From assembly GCA_025458125.1 (NCBI GenBank), contig JALOTA010000043.1:1-34226 (forward strand): DNA of 34,226 nucleotides. Reading direction: 5' to 3'. How positions within the stretch are numbered: the first letter of the stretch is position 1; every line of letters begins with the position of its first letter. This DNA comes from Hyphomicrobium sp. (GTDB lineage Bacteria > Pseudomonadota > Alphaproteobacteria > Rhizobiales > Hyphomicrobiaceae). Below, one piece after another: positions 25,329-34,223 of this stretch. A program made the position numbers and the translations under genes. The notes below the pieces were generated by a model. The model was not told the DNA's origin. It did no database searches and saw only the letters and a program-made list of their open reading frames with translations.

Positions 25329-25880
25329 TCAGAAAAGTTCGGGCGCATCCGCGAGAAGCGGTTGCGCCCTGTCTTTATCCGACAGCAGCACATCGCTTTC
25401 CGGGACGTGCCAATCGATGCCGAGGGCCGGATCGTTCCAGCGTATTCCCCGTTCGGAAAACGGGGCGTAAAGTTCGGTCACCTTGTAGATAACTTCCGTA
25501 TCGTCCTCGAGTGTGACGTATCCGTGCGCGAATCCCGCTGGTACCCAGATCTGCCGTCCGTCCGCTGCGGAGAGTACCGCCGAGACATGCTTTCCGAAGG
25601 TGGGTGAAGAGCGGCGGATGTCGACTGCGACGTCGAGGATAGACCCCTTCGTGACGCGGACCAGCTTGCCCTGGGCAACAGGCGGCAGCTGATAGTGAAG
25701 GCCTCGCACGACACCTTTCATTTTCGAATAGACGTGATTGTCTTGGGCGAACGACGCCTGCAAGCCGGCTTTCCGCCACGTTGCGTCATTGAACGTTTCG
25801 CAAAAATAGCCGCGCGGATCCGTGAACCGGCGCGGCGTCAGGATCTTCACGTCCGGGATGGCGAGCGTCTCGACTTGCAT
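25329..25880 (-). CDS. rmlC: dTDP-4-dehydrorhamnose 3,5-epimerase
   Basis: 183 residues, full length for RmlC. The cupin fold shows DPRGYFCETF, the catalytic His in GVVRGLHYQ (H62), LVRVTKGSILDVAVD, and the WVPAGFAHGYVTL strand with the conserved Tyr at about 138. It converts dTDP-4-keto-6-deoxyglucose to the L-rhamnose precursor. The rmlA, rmlB and rmlD genes are not in the window, so it is split from the rest of the pathway. It follows pssA on the same strand (17-base gap) and converges on the HerA gene with a 4-base gap. It may supply dTDP-rhamnose to the EPS glycosyltransferases. Confidence 0.92.
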   Translation of the reverse strand: MQVETLAIPDVKILTPRRFTDPRGYFCETFNDATWRKAGLQASFAQDNHVYSKMKGVVRGLHYQLPPVAQGKLVRVTKGSILDVAVDIRRSSPTFGKHVSAVLSAADGRQIWVPAGFAHGYVTLEDDTEVIYKVTELYAPFSERGIRWNDPALGIDWHVPESDVLLSDKDRAQPLLADAPELF

Positions 25881-25897
25881 TCCGCGATGCTTCGCTT

Positions 25898-26800
25898 TCA
25901 GCGTTTGGGTTCGGCCGGTCTCAGATCAACGACGCGGCCAGTATCGGCCGTCGATGGCTCAGATGGGGCTCCCGGCGAGACAGCCAGCACCGTCTCCTGT
26001 GCTTCCCGCTCCTTGGCCAGGAACCTGCGCCAGCTGAGCGGAATGGCCGCCAGATAGCTCAGAGAGACGATAGCGAGTGTTTCATAGGGAAATGTCAGAA
26101 GACATGCCACGAGACCGATCGCCAAGATAAAGATCGGCAAAACGTATTCGCGGCGGATGCGTTCGCCCAGAAGCTTGCCGGAGTAAGTCGGGATCGTGGA
26201 CACCATCATCACGGCGATGATGACCGTGTAGACGAGCACGGCGCTCATGGCGAGGCGCGAGTCGTTAGCATCAAGCCCCAATTTCGAAAAATAGAACGGC
26301 AGCAGCACGACGATCGCGGCGGCCGGCGTGGGCATACCGGTGAAGTAGTTCGACTGCCACTTGGGCTTCTCTTCGTCCGAGGCGACGTTAAACCGGGCAA
26401 GGCGCAAAGCCGAGGCCAGCGCAAACATCATCACGCAGATCCAGCCGATGCTCTTGATGTCGACGAGGCCCCACGTGAACAGGAGAATGGCGGGTGCCAC
26501 GCCGAAATTGACGAAATCGGCAAGGCTGTCCAGTTCGGCGCCGAAGCGGGACGATGCCTTGAGCAGGCGCGCCACGCGGCCATCGATGCCGTCGAGCATG
26601 GCGGCGAAGACAATTGCCGCGAGAGCGACATCCCAGCGGCCTTCAATGGACATGCGGATCGAGGTGAGACCGGCGCACAGCCCAAGCAGCGTGAAGAAGT
26701 TCGGCACCAGCATGCGAACCGGAACCCGCTGATGCGAGAACAGGCGGCGGCGACGGCGGCGCGTGATTTCCTTTTCGATATGCGGCAGTTCGGGGTCCAT
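25898..26800 (-). CDS. pssA: CDP-diacylglycerol-serine O-phosphatidyltransferase
   Basis: 300 residues with several membrane helices and the complete CDP-alcohol phosphotransferase motif, D-G-x2-A-R-x8-G-x3-D-x3-D, at residues 73-95 (DGRVAR, then G87, D91, D95). It joins serine to CDP-diacylglycerol to make phosphatidylserine in the inner membrane. The ATG at 26800 has GGAGG 5 bases upstream and is preferred to a GTG four codons earlier. A basic arginine cluster (residues 14-19) precedes the first helix. It lies 100 bases after psd on the same strand, which makes the two steps of phosphatidylethanolamine synthesis one likely operon. The C-terminal 40 residues are polar and variable. Confidence 0.93.
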   Translation of the reverse strand: MDPELPHIEKEITRRRRRRLFSHQRVPVRMLVPNFFTLLGLCAGLTSIRMSIEGRWDVALAAIVFAAMLDGIDGRVARLLKASSRFGAELDSLADFVNFGVAPAILLFTWGLVDIKSIGWICVMMFALASALRLARFNVASDEEKPKWQSNYFTGMPTPAAAIVVLLPFYFSKLGLDANDSRLAMSAVLVYTVIIAVMMVSTIPTYSGKLLGERIRREYVLPIFILAIGLVACLLTFPYETLAIVSLSYLAAIPLSWRRFLAKEREAQETVLAVSPGAPSEPSTADTGRVVDLRPAEPKR

Positions 26801-26900
26801 GCTTGCCTCCACTCCGGCGGTGCGGAAACCGATGATGGCGACGTTCCGGCCGCCTCAGCCATTTACGATAGAAGAACGCAACCCTGTGGGACCGTGCGGC

Positions 26901-27617
26901 TCAAACCCGGCGGGCTTCCCGTTCCGGCTCCGGCGATTTGAGGTCCGCCAAGACCGTTTCACCAGCAATCGCGCGCTGACCGACAGCGACCAGCGGACCA
27001 TGTCCCGGCGGCAGAAACGTGTCGACGCGAGAGCCGAACCTGATCAGGCCGAAACGCTGACCCACGCCCAGCGCCTCTCCTTCCTGCGAAAAGGTCACGA
27101 TGCGGCGGGCAACGAGCCCGGCAATCTGAACCACTCCGATTTCTTGTCCCGAGGGCGTTTCAATGACAATCGCGCGTCGCTCGTTGTCTTCGCTCGCCTT
27201 GTCGAGAGCTGCGTTGAGGAAGGTACCCGGGATGTAAACGGAACGCTTGATGCGACCTGCCACGGGCGCGCGGTTGATGTGGACGTCGAACACGGAGAGA
27301 AATACTGAAATGCGGACGCGCTCTGCATCTCCCAGACCCAGTTCCGCCGGCGGACGGACTTTTTCGATCATGGAGATGCGGCCATCGGCCGGCGATAAGA
27401 CCAAGCCCTCCCGCAAGGGCGCGATGCGGTACGGATCGCGGAAGAAATAGCAGATCCATGCCGTCACGCCGGCGGCGATCCAACCGATTGGATCCCAGAT
27501 GAGGAAGCCAAGCAATGTCACGAGCAGCCCGATGCCGATGAACTTGTGGCCGTCCTGATGAATGGGCACAAAGACATCGAGAATGGTGTCGAGCAGGCTG
27601 TGATTACGATCGGACAA
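26901..27617 (-). CDS. psd: phosphatidylserine decarboxylase proenzyme
   Basis: 238 residues, the size of the short PSD-A type common in alphaproteobacteria. The start is a TTG at 27617 with GGAG about 10 bases upstream; no ATG fits. It has two membrane helices near the N-terminus (about 25-57), SPADGRI, the FLSVFDVHINRAP segment with catalytic His, and the self-cleavage site RFGSRVD in which S196 should become the pyruvoyl group. It turns phosphatidylserine, made by the next gene, into phosphatidylethanolamine. A TGACGTCA palindrome (27641-27648) lies just upstream and may be part of its promoter. Confidence 0.92.
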   Translation of the reverse strand: MSDRNHSLLDTILDVFVPIHQDGHKFIGIGLLVTLLGFLIWDPIGWIAAGVTAWICYFFRDPYRIAPLREGLVLSPADGRISMIEKVRPPAELGLGDAERVRISVFLSVFDVHINRAPVAGRIKRSVYIPGTFLNAALDKASEDNERRAIVIETPSGQEIGVVQIAGLVARRIVTFSQEGEALGVGQRFGLIRFGSRVDTFLPPGHGPLVAVGQRAIAGETVLADLKSPEPEREARRV

Positions 27618-27759
27618 GGGGCGAACGCTCCATTGGAGTATGACGTCAATTTCATAAGCTGTTTAGCCGCTCGGCCGCCGGGTGCCTAGTGGCCCAAGGA
27701 AGCAGGTTCCGCTTAGCCCGGGTCCTTGAAGCCGTTCCGGCGCCGATTAGGCGACTTTT

Positions 27760-29232
27760 TCAGAGCGGTAGCGCCACGAACCGCGTGTCTCCCTTGGAAT
27801 CTTCGACCAGCATCAGCACTTGCCGGCCTCCCGCCTTCTTCACTTTTTCGATCGCAGCATTGAAATCCGCGACCGTGGCGACCTGGCTTTGCTGTGCTTC
27901 CACGATGACGTCTCCGAGTTTCAGGTTCTTTCCGGCGACCTGGCTTTCCGGATCGATGCCCGTGACGAGCAGACCGGCGACCTTCTTGTCGAAGCCGAGC
28001 TGAGTGCGCAGTTCGTCGGTGAGCGGGGTAAGCGTGAGGCCGAGAACCGTCTCGGGAACGGTCGCCCCATCCTCCTTCTTTTCCGGTTCCGCTGCGGCCG
28101 GTTCCGCGTCGTCCTCTTCGAGACGGCCCACCACGACCTGCACGGTCTTTTTTTCGCCGGCGCGCAGGAGATCGACATCGACGGACTTGCCGATGGGGGC
28201 CTGCGCCACGAGACGCGGCAGACCCCGCATGGTGGAAACTTCCTTGCCGTCGAATTTCAAGATGACGTCGCCGGCCTGAACGCCACCTTTCGCGGCGGGG
28301 CTGTCGGGCGTGACGGCCGATACGAGCGCGCCGGTGTTCTCCGCCACTCCCAGGCTCTCGGCGATGTCCTCAGTGACGGTCTGGATCTTCACGCCGAGCC
28401 AGCCACGCCGCACCTCACCGAATTCCTTCAGCTGCTGGACGACCGCCTGCACGGTGTCGGAGGGAACGGCAAAACCGATACCGATCGAGCCGCCCGTCGG
28501 AGAAATAATCGCCGTGTTCACGCCGATAACTTCTCCGCTCATATTGAAGAGCGGTCCGCCGGAATTGCCCCGGTTGATGGCAGCGTCGGTCTGGATGAAG
28601 TCGTCGTATGGACCTGCGTTGATATCGCGCTGCTTGGCCGAGATGATGCCGACCGTCACGCTGCCGCCGAGACCGAACGGATTGCCGATTGCCATCACCC
28701 AATCGCCAACCTTCATATCGTTGGAAGACCCGAACGATACTGATTTCAGGGGCGTCTTCGGGGTCACTTTGAGAAGCGCGATATCGGCTTTGCTGTCCTT
28801 GCCGAGGACTTTGTCGACCTTGAGTTTCGAACCGTCGTGGAAGTTGATGACGATTTCGTCGGCGCCCTCGATGACGTGGTTGTTGGTGACGACAAGCCCT
28901 TCGACGCCATCGATGACAAAACCGGATCCCAGAGACGACACCTTGCGATCCTGCGGCGCGCCGCGGCCGCCACGCTTGTTGAAGAACTCATCGAAAAAAT
29001 CTTCGAATGGTGAGCCTTTGGGAACCTTCGGCAGCGGTACCCCGTCGGGCGACTTCGCCACCTGCGTGGTGGAGATGTTGACGACCGCATCGGAAAGCTT
29101 ATCGGCGAGCGGGGCTACGGACTGAGGACCATCGCGGAACGCCGAGGCCGGCAAGGACACGTGTGCGAGAATGCCAAGGCTGGCAGCGGCGAGAATGGCC
29201 TTCCGTGTTGGCGTCCAGTACGTCGACCGCAT
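27760..29232 (-). CDS. degP: periplasmic Do/DegP-family serine endoprotease
   Basis: 490 residues from ATG 29232 (GGGGAGA 5-6 bases upstream); a longer open frame upstream is not protein-like. A signal peptide (about 1-31) leads to a trypsin-like domain with catalytic H119 (NNHVIEG), D150 (KADIALLKV) and S224 (RGNSGGPLF), followed by two PDZ domains (about 285-370 and 400-485), an acidic Glu/Ala/Lys linker lying between them. It degrades or refolds damaged envelope proteins. It is the last gene of the hflK-hflC-DUF2065-degP run, a grouping usual in Hyphomicrobiales, and likely shares their transcript, though the gap of 188 bases leaves room for its own promoter. Confidence 0.93.
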   Translation of the reverse strand: MRSTYWTPTRKAILAAASLGILAHVSLPASAFRDGPQSVAPLADKLSDAVVNISTTQVAKSPDGVPLPKVPKGSPFEDFFDEFFNKRGGRGAPQDRKVSSLGSGFVIDGVEGLVVTNNHVIEGADEIVINFHDGSKLKVDKVLGKDSKADIALLKVTPKTPLKSVSFGSSNDMKVGDWVMAIGNPFGLGGSVTVGIISAKQRDINAGPYDDFIQTDAAINRGNSGGPLFNMSGEVIGVNTAIISPTGGSIGIGFAVPSDTVQAVVQQLKEFGEVRRGWLGVKIQTVTEDIAESLGVAENTGALVSAVTPDSPAAKGGVQAGDVILKFDGKEVSTMRGLPRLVAQAPIGKSVDVDLLRAGEKKTVQVVVGRLEEDDAEPAAAEPEKKEDGATVPETVLGLTLTPLTDELRTQLGFDKKVAGLLVTGIDPESQVAGKNLKLGDVIVEAQQSQVATVADFNAAIEKVKKAGGRQVLMLVEDSKGDTRFVALPL

Positions 29233-29420
29233 TAAAGTCTCCCCGGGGAAGCATTCCTGTATCCGGCGCCGCTCGGGTTCCGGTCTCAGGGGTCGCATTG
29301 TGGGCGGCCCCGCTGTCAAGTCAACGCCGCCTTTGCGACGTTCGACGTGCCGCTCCAGCGTGGCAAACCCCCGCAGCACGGATGATTTTCTCACAAATGG
29401 CCAGCGGCTGCACGACAGCA

Positions 29421-29606
29421 CTAGCCGCGGACGAGCCAGACCAGGATCAATCCGGCGACAACAGCCGTCCAGCCCGAGGCCCTGAGCGTCGAAGGTGGCA
29501 TCTGGTTAGCCATGTCGAGCAAATGACGGGCCATCTGCGGGGCTAGCGCCCACATCAGTCCCTCGAAAACCAGAACGAGACCGGCTCCGACAATGAGATC
29601 GCTCAT
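29421..29606 (-). CDS. DUF2065 family small membrane protein
   Basis: 61 residues with two membrane helices (about 4-22 and 44-59) and the family-like middle (ALAPQMARHLLDMANQMPPSTLRASGW). It fits DUF2065 proteins, which often sit just downstream of hflC. The role is not known; the location suggests it takes part in HflKC or FtsH-related quality control in the inner membrane. Start ATG at 29606, 40 bases after hflC. Confidence 0.8.
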   Translation of the reverse strand: MSDLIVGAGLVLVFEGLMWALAPQMARHLLDMANQMPPSTLRASGWTAVVAGLILVWLVRG

Positions 29607-29646
29607 GGTGGCAGCAGGTCCCGTTCCATTTCACAGGTGTTGTCGA

Positions 29647-30525
29647 TCAGGGCTTGGGCGCCTGACCCGTTGGATCGTTGAAATACTTGAAGAACGGTGA
29701 ATCCGGAGACAGTACCAGCTTGCTGTCGCCCGACTTGATGGCCTGTTCGTAGGCCTGCATCGACCTGTAGAAGCCAAAGAAATCGGCATCCTGGCCGTAT
29801 GCCTCTGCAAAGATACGGTTTCGTTCGGCATCGCCCTGGCCGCGCAATTCCTCACCCTTACGGGTCGCATCCGCCTTGAGGACCGTGACTTCGCGGTCTG
29901 CGGTTGCGCGAATACGGTTTGCCTCCGCGGTGCCCTGAGAGCGGAACTCGGCCGCTTCCCGCTCACGCTCCGCGCGCATGCGCTCGAACACACGGATCGC
30001 ATTCTGCTCGGGCAGGTCGGCGCGTTTGATGCGGACGTCGACGACCTCGATGCCGAGAGGCGCGGCCTGAGTGTTCACCTGCTTGGCGATGCGGGCCATC
30101 AGGTCTTCGCGCTTGTCGCGAACGATGTCGGAGAAGTTGACCCCGCCCAGCACGCCGCGCACCGCCGATTCCACGATTGGGCCGAGCCGGGATGGCACGG
30201 CGCCTTCATAACGCAGTGTTTTGTAGAACTCGAGCGGGTTGGTGATGCGATAGCGCACGAAGCTGTCGACCACGAGACGCTTCTGATCGAGCGCCGTCAC
30301 TTCCTGGGGAGACGCATCAAGATCGAGGATGCGCTTTTCGAAGATGTCCACCGTGTCGACGACGGGCACCTTCCAGTTGAGACCCGGGGTGGTGATCACG
30401 TTGACGGGTTCGCCGAAGCGTAGAACGAGTGCCTGCTCATTCTGATGGACGATGAAGGCCGACGCATACAGAGCCGCGGCACCCGTCAGCAGGGCGACGA
30501 AAATGAAGGCGAGAAAACTACGCAT
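29647..30525 (-). CDS. hflC: HflC, SPFH-domain modulator of FtsH protease
   Basis: 292 residues: one N-terminal membrane helix (about 5-25), then a stomatin/prohibitin (SPFH) domain (EQALVLRFGEPVNV, DSFVRYRITNPLEFYKTL), a long Ala/Glu/Arg-rich coiled coil (about 180-245, with ERMRAEREREAAEFR) and a C-terminal SPDSPFFKYFND segment typical of HflC. With HflK it forms the periplasmic cage that controls access of membrane proteins to FtsH. The start is 2 bases after the hflK stop, so the pair is translated together. Confidence 0.94.
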   Translation of the reverse strand: MRSFLAFIFVALLTGAAALYASAFIVHQNEQALVLRFGEPVNVITTPGLNWKVPVVDTVDIFEKRILDLDASPQEVTALDQKRLVVDSFVRYRITNPLEFYKTLRYEGAVPSRLGPIVESAVRGVLGGVNFSDIVRDKREDLMARIAKQVNTQAAPLGIEVVDVRIKRADLPEQNAIRVFERMRAEREREAAEFRSQGTAEANRIRATADREVTVLKADATRKGEELRGQGDAERNRIFAEAYGQDADFFGFYRSMQAYEQAIKSGDSKLVLSPDSPFFKYFNDPTGQAPKP

Positions 30526-30527
30526 GA

Positions 30528-31676
30528 TCAGTTGCCTCCCGTCGCAGGCGCTGCCGGCGGTGTTCGGCGTTGCAATTGGTCGAGCGGAAGATAGGGCACC
30601 ACGCCCTGCCCGCCCTTGCCGTCAAGGATGATCTTGTCGGTGCCGCCCATCACGCGTTCCATTGTTTCCAGGAACATGCGCTGCCGGGTGACATCCGGGG
30701 CCTTCTTGTACTCTTCGAAAACCTTCAGGAAGCGAGCGGCCTGGCCGCTGGCTTCGGCGACCGTCTGCTGCTTGTAGCCTTCGGCACCCTGGAGAATGCG
30801 TTCGGCTTCACCCTTGGCTTCGTTCACGGCCTTGTTGGCATACGCGCTTGCCTGATTTTGCAGCGTCTCTTTCTCCAGTCGCGCCGCCTGCACGGAACGG
30901 AACGCCTCGATGACTTCGGCCGGCGGATCGGATTTCAGAAGCTGCACCTCGGTGACGTCGATGCCCGCCTTATAGCGGTCGAGTGTTTCCTGGACGAGCT
31001 TCTGCACGTCCTGCGCGAGCTGCAGGCGTTCCTCCGTCAGGATGGGCTGAATGCGCGACTTGCCGACGATCTCGCGCATGGCGCTCTCGGCGACTTCCTT
31101 CACCGTGTTCTCGGGATTCTGGATGTTGAACAGGAATTCCGAGGCGTCGCGGATGCGCCAGAAGACGGCGAAATCGATGTCGACGATGTTTTCGTCGCCG
31201 GTCAGCATCAGGCTTTCTTCACGAACATCCGTCACGCCTGTCGTGATACCACGTCCCGAGGCCGACGAACGCATGCCGATTTCAGTGACACGCTGTTGCG
31301 TGACCTTGGGCAGCATTACTTCTTCGATGGGATAAGGCAGGCGGAAGTGCAGGCCCGGCGGCTCTTGCCGGACATACTGTCCAAAGCGCATGACCACGCC
31401 GAGTTCGTCGGGGTTCACGCGGAAAAAGAATGCGTTCCATGCGACAACCGCAATCGCGACCGCCCCAGCCAGAAAGAGCAGCGGACCAGGGACGCCCCCG
31501 CCGCCGCCGATGGCCTGTTTCATCTTGTCCTGGCCGCGCTTCAGAATCTCTTCCAGATCGGGCGGCTGTCCGCCGCCGCTTCCACCACCGCCGCCGCGCG
31601 GCCCCTGACCCCACGGACCACCGCCTCCGGAGCCGCCTTTCCAGCCGCCACCACCACTCTGATTGCTCCAGGGCAT
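30528..31676 (-). CDS. hflK: HflK, SPFH-domain modulator of FtsH protease
   Basis: 382 residues. It opens with the Gly/Trp/Asn-rich cytoplasmic segment normal for HflK (MPWSNQSGGGGWKGG), then a DLEEILKRGQDKMKQ helix, a membrane helix (about 66-87), the SPFH domain (ELGVVMRFGQYVRQEPPGLH), and a coiled coil with AKGEAERILQGAEGYKQQTV. The C-terminus is Pro-rich. It is the obligate partner of HflC. A good promoter lies about 110 bases upstream (31786-31814). Confidence 0.94.
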   Translation of the reverse strand: MPWSNQSGGGGWKGGSGGGGPWGQGPRGGGGGSGGGQPPDLEEILKRGQDKMKQAIGGGGGVPGPLLFLAGAVAIAVVAWNAFFFRVNPDELGVVMRFGQYVRQEPPGLHFRLPYPIEEVMLPKVTQQRVTEIGMRSSASGRGITTGVTDVREESLMLTGDENIVDIDFAVFWRIRDASEFLFNIQNPENTVKEVAESAMREIVGKSRIQPILTEERLQLAQDVQKLVQETLDRYKAGIDVTEVQLLKSDPPAEVIEAFRSVQAARLEKETLQNQASAYANKAVNEAKGEAERILQGAEGYKQQTVAEASGQAARFLKVFEEYKKAPDVTRQRMFLETMERVMGGTDKIILDGKGGQGVVPYLPLDQLQRRTPPAAPATGGN

Positions 31677-31785
31677 TGTTACTCAAGCCTTTCGGTTGGT
31701 CTTAAAGGGATTTCCAGTGAACGCCTGCCCGGCAGGGCATGGATCAGGTTGCATCCGCACGAAATGGGACGCCGGAGGAGGTCAG

Positions 31786-31814
31786 CTTATAGGCGAGGCC
31801 CTTTCCGCACGCAA
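31786..31814 (-). promoter_or_regulatory. sigma-70-like promoter of the hflK-hflC-DUF2065-degP operon
   Basis: Read on the minus strand: TTGCGT, a 17-base spacer, then TATAAG. It lies in the 231-base gap between folA and hflK, with the -10 about 110 bases before the hflK start. The long untranslated leader also carries a GC-rich palindrome (CCTGCC-C-GGCAGG, around 31729-31741). No gene is seen in the gap. Confidence 0.5.
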
Positions 31815-31907
31815 ACGTGCTGCGACCCATGTGGGGCTTCCCGCGCACGGATCAAGGCGCGTCGCTGCCACGCCTTTCATGCCCCGCCGGCACACGATGC
31901 CGTTCGA

Positions 31908-32423
31908 TCAGGACGACCGGCGCTCGTAGATCTTCAGGACGGCATCGTACTCGTCCTTGGGGCCGCGTGGCAGCGCCTCGGTGGACGCCTCCTGCCAGAC
32001 GCCGGGGTCGAGAGCCGGAAAGAAGACGTCGCCTTCCGGTTCGCCGGCAATGTCGGTCCAGTAGACGCGCTGCGCCTCGCCTACGGTCGCGGCGAATATG
32101 TCGGCCCCGCCGATGATCATGACCTCATCTGTCCCGTTGGTGCGCGCCAGGGCGCGCGCAAGCACGAGGGCCTCGCCGATGCTGGGGAAAATGCTCACGC
32201 CCTCGGCCTCGAAACCAGGATCGCGCGTGACCACGATATTGTCACGCCCGTCGAGCGGACGGCCGATGGACTGGAATGTCTTGCGCCCCATCACGATGGG
32301 CTTGCCCATTGTCAGGCGGCGAAACGTTTTGAGATCCGAGGAGACCCGCCACGGCAGCTTGCCTTGCCGGCCGATGGCGCCATTGCGGGCGACGGCGACG
32401 ATGAGGGACGTGGTGACGGTCAT
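31908..32423 (-). CDS. folA: dihydrofolate reductase
   Basis: 171 residues, normal for bacterial DHFR. The family strand and loop are present: SLIVAVARNGAIGRQGKLPW, with the substrate-binding acidic residue following (SSDLKTFRRLT), KPIVMGRKTFQSIGRPL as the NADPH-binding part, and MIIGGADIF. It reduces dihydrofolate to tetrahydrofolate. It follows thyA closely (15 bases), the enzyme that makes the dihydrofolate, so the two form a functional pair in one operon. Confidence 0.95.
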   Translation of the reverse strand: MTVTTSLIVAVARNGAIGRQGKLPWRVSSDLKTFRRLTMGKPIVMGRKTFQSIGRPLDGRDNIVVTRDPGFEAEGVSIFPSIGEALVLARALARTNGTDEVMIIGGADIFAATVGEAQRVYWTDIAGEPEGDVFFPALDPGVWQEASTEALPRGPKDEYDAVLKIYERRSS

Positions 32424-32438
32424 GCCGGTTCTTTTCTG

Positions 32439-33233
32439 TCAAACCGCTACGGGGGCGGGGATGTGGGGGTGCGGATCATAGCCGGACAGCGTGAAATCCT
32501 CGAAACGGAACGCGAAGATATCCTTCACCTGCGGATTGACGTTCATCTGCGGCAATGCTCGCGGCGCTCGCGACAGCTGAAGATCGGCCTGTTCGAGGTG
32601 GTTGAGGTAGAGGTGAGCATCGCCAAACGTATGTACGAATTCGCCCGGCTGCAGATCCGTCACCTGTGCCATCATCATGGTGAGCAGCGCATAGCTTGCA
32701 ATGTTGAAGGGAACACCGAGGAACACGTCGGCCGAGCGCTGGTACAGCTGACAGGAGAGCTTGCCGTCCGCGACGTAGAACTGAAACAGGCAATGGCAGG
32801 GGGCAAGCGCCATCCGGGGAATGTCGGCGGGGTTCCAGGCCGAGACGATGATCCGGCGGCTGTCGGGATTGGTCTTCAAGGTGTGCACGACGTCCGCGAT
32901 CTGATCGATGGTGCGGCCGTCGGGAGTGGCCCACGATCGCCACTGCTTACCGTAGACGGGACCGAGATCGCCGTCCGCATTCGCCCATTCATCCCAGATG
33001 CCGACGCCGTTCCGCTTCAGGTAGGAAATGTTGGTGTCGCCGGCGAGGAACCAGACGAGTTCGTGAACGATCGACTTCACATGCAGCTTTTTGGTCGTGA
33101 CGAGGGGAAAACCAGCCGCCAGATCGAAGCGCATCTGATGGCCAAACACACTCAGCGTTCCGGTCCCGGTGCGATCCGTCTTGCGGATGCCGGTGGTGCG
33201 AACTCGGCGCAGCAGTTCGAGATACTGTTCCAT
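32439..33233 (-). CDS. thyA: thymidylate synthase
   Basis: 264 residues, the exact length of the common ThyA. Catalytic C146 lies in [10 protein letters not shown], after [14 protein letters not shown], with [12 protein letters not shown] near the N-terminus, [18 protein letters not shown] in the folate site and [12 protein letters not shown] near the end. It methylates dUMP to dTMP using methylene-tetrahydrofolate. It lies 23 bases after the CPBP protease gene and 15 bases before folA on the minus strand. Confidence 0.96.
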   Translation of the reverse strand: MEQYLELLRRVRTTGIRKTDRTGTGTLSVFGHQMRFDLAAGFPLVTTKKLHVKSIVHELVWFLAGDTNISYLKRNGVGIWDEWANADGDLGPVYGKQWRSWATPDGRTIDQIADVVHTLKTNPDSRRIIVSAWNPADIPRMALAPCHCLFQFYVADGKLSCQLYQRSADVFLGVPFNIASYALLTMMMAQVTDLQPGEFVHTFGDAHLYLNHLEQADLQLSRAPRALPQMNVNPQVKDIFAFRFEDFTLSGYDPHPHIPAPVAV

Positions 33234-33256
33234 GGTGCGGTTCTAGAGCGATTCCT

Positions 33257-34033
33257 TCAGGCCGGGATCAGCTGCGACGGAGGCGCGAAACCATAGGTGA
33301 ACGCCAGCGCGAAGGCGTTGCCCGCGGCGTGGGTTACGATGGCCGGTTTGACGTCGCCGGTGCGCCAGACGAGCCACGACAGGATCAGTCCTGCCACGAA
33401 CACGCTGGTAACGCCCGCCCAGGAGTATGAGGCGTGCAAAGATGTCCACAGGACATTGGCAATCAGGGCCGCACCCCAGAAGCCGAGGCGGCCCTTCGAA
33501 AGGGCGGAGACGAGGAAACCGCGGAACGTCAGTTCTTCCCAGAGGGGTGCGAGGATAACGGCGATGACGACCGTGCCTGCCGCCACGGGAGAGGTGAGAC
33601 CTTCGCGCAGGAAAGCTGTATCGGCAAAGATGTCGACGTCGAAGGTCTTGTAGAGCAGAAGCTCGAGAAGCCCCGTTACCAGCAGCAGGATCATGGCTGC
33701 GACGACGTAGAAGCCAATCGTGAAGCGCTCGCCCGTCAGGCGCAGGACCTCGCGGCGGCGGCCGCCCTTTCCCGCACAAAACCAGACCAGTATCAGAGAC
33801 ATCACTTGGGTGGCGGCAGCAAAGGCCACACCCTCGGGTGTGGCTAGCGAGATCATATCCTGGCCCCTCACCTGCCCCAGATACGGCATGGCCAGCGAAA
33901 GCACGGCCACAGCGACGGCGGCGGGGGCCAGAGAAATCAGCCCGGCCGCTACCAGCGCACCGTAGTAGGACCAGGGCGAGCCGGGGGCATACCGCGGTGG
34001 CCCTGCGGTCAGCACGTCCGGTCCCATGGTCAT
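33257..34033 (-). CDS. CPBP family intramembrane metalloprotease
   Basis: The frame is open from an ATG at 34114, but the first 27 residues are not protein-like and would overlap the tmRNA promoter, so ATG 34033 (or 34027) is preferred, giving 258 residues. There are about seven membrane helices and the CPBP/CAAX-protease motifs: EELTFRG (motif 1, the Glu pair), WTSLHASYSW (motif 2, His) and a final THAAGNAFAL (motif 3, His/Asn). Such proteins cleave or modify membrane proteins; in bacteria most have unknown substrates. First gene of a likely CPBP-thyA-folA operon. Confidence 0.87.
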   Translation of the reverse strand: MTMGPDVLTAGPPRYAPGSPWSYYGALVAAGLISLAPAAVAVAVLSLAMPYLGQVRGQDMISLATPEGVAFAAATQVMSLILVWFCAGKGGRRREVLRLTGERFTIGFYVVAAMILLLVTGLLELLLYKTFDVDIFADTAFLREGLTSPVAAGTVVIAVILAPLWEELTFRGFLVSALSKGRLGFWGAALIANVLWTSLHASYSWAGVTSVFVAGLILSWLVWRTGDVKPAIVTHAAGNAFALAFTYGFAPPSQLIPA

Positions 34034-34108
34034 CGTTGAAAATCCCAGGTTGCGGCAAAAGCGTTCATCATGCGGCGAGCGAAGGTTGGGCCAGCTTATA
34101 GCCCGGCT

Positions 34109-34136
34109 TTGCATTGCGTGCAGGTGCGCCTATATA
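34109..34136 (+). promoter_or_regulatory. sigma-70-like promoter of the tmRNA gene
   Basis: TTGCAT (34109-34114), a 16-base spacer and TATATA (34131-34136) point to a transcript starting at about 34143, just before the structured RNA piece. The region diverges from the CPBP protease gene. Confidence 0.55.
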
Positions 34137-34142
34137 CAGGGG

Positions 34143-34223
34143 GCCGGATTCGTCCGGCTATGGCGATAAACGCGGTCGTAATAAGCCATTCGGACCCGGG
34201 GGCAGTACCCGGCGCCTCCACCA
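34143..34223 (+). ncRNA. ssrA: acceptor piece of a permuted two-piece tmRNA (coding piece beyond the window)
   Basis: The last bases form a tRNA-like 3' half: T stem CCGGG (34196-34200) and CCCGG (34208-34212), a 7-base T loop GGCAGTA, the 3' acceptor strand CGCCTCC (34213-34219), a discriminator A and an encoded CCA (34221-34223). No D or anticodon arm and no 5' acceptor strand GGAGGCG occur upstream. This is what a circularly permuted alphaproteobacterial tmRNA gene shows: acceptor piece first, then a spacer removed during maturation, then the piece with the tag reading frame. The T loop lacks the usual TTCGA-type sequence, which I recall from alphaproteobacterial two-piece tmRNAs. The 5' boundary is a guess. 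The coding piece would have to begin a few tens of bases beyond 34226. Confidence 0.68.

Noticed and set aside
30570-33296. Very long plus-strand open frame (908 codons) opposite hflK, folA and thyA
   Set aside because: It is the antisense shadow of three certain genes; the translation has no domain and is a known effect of GC-rich codon use.
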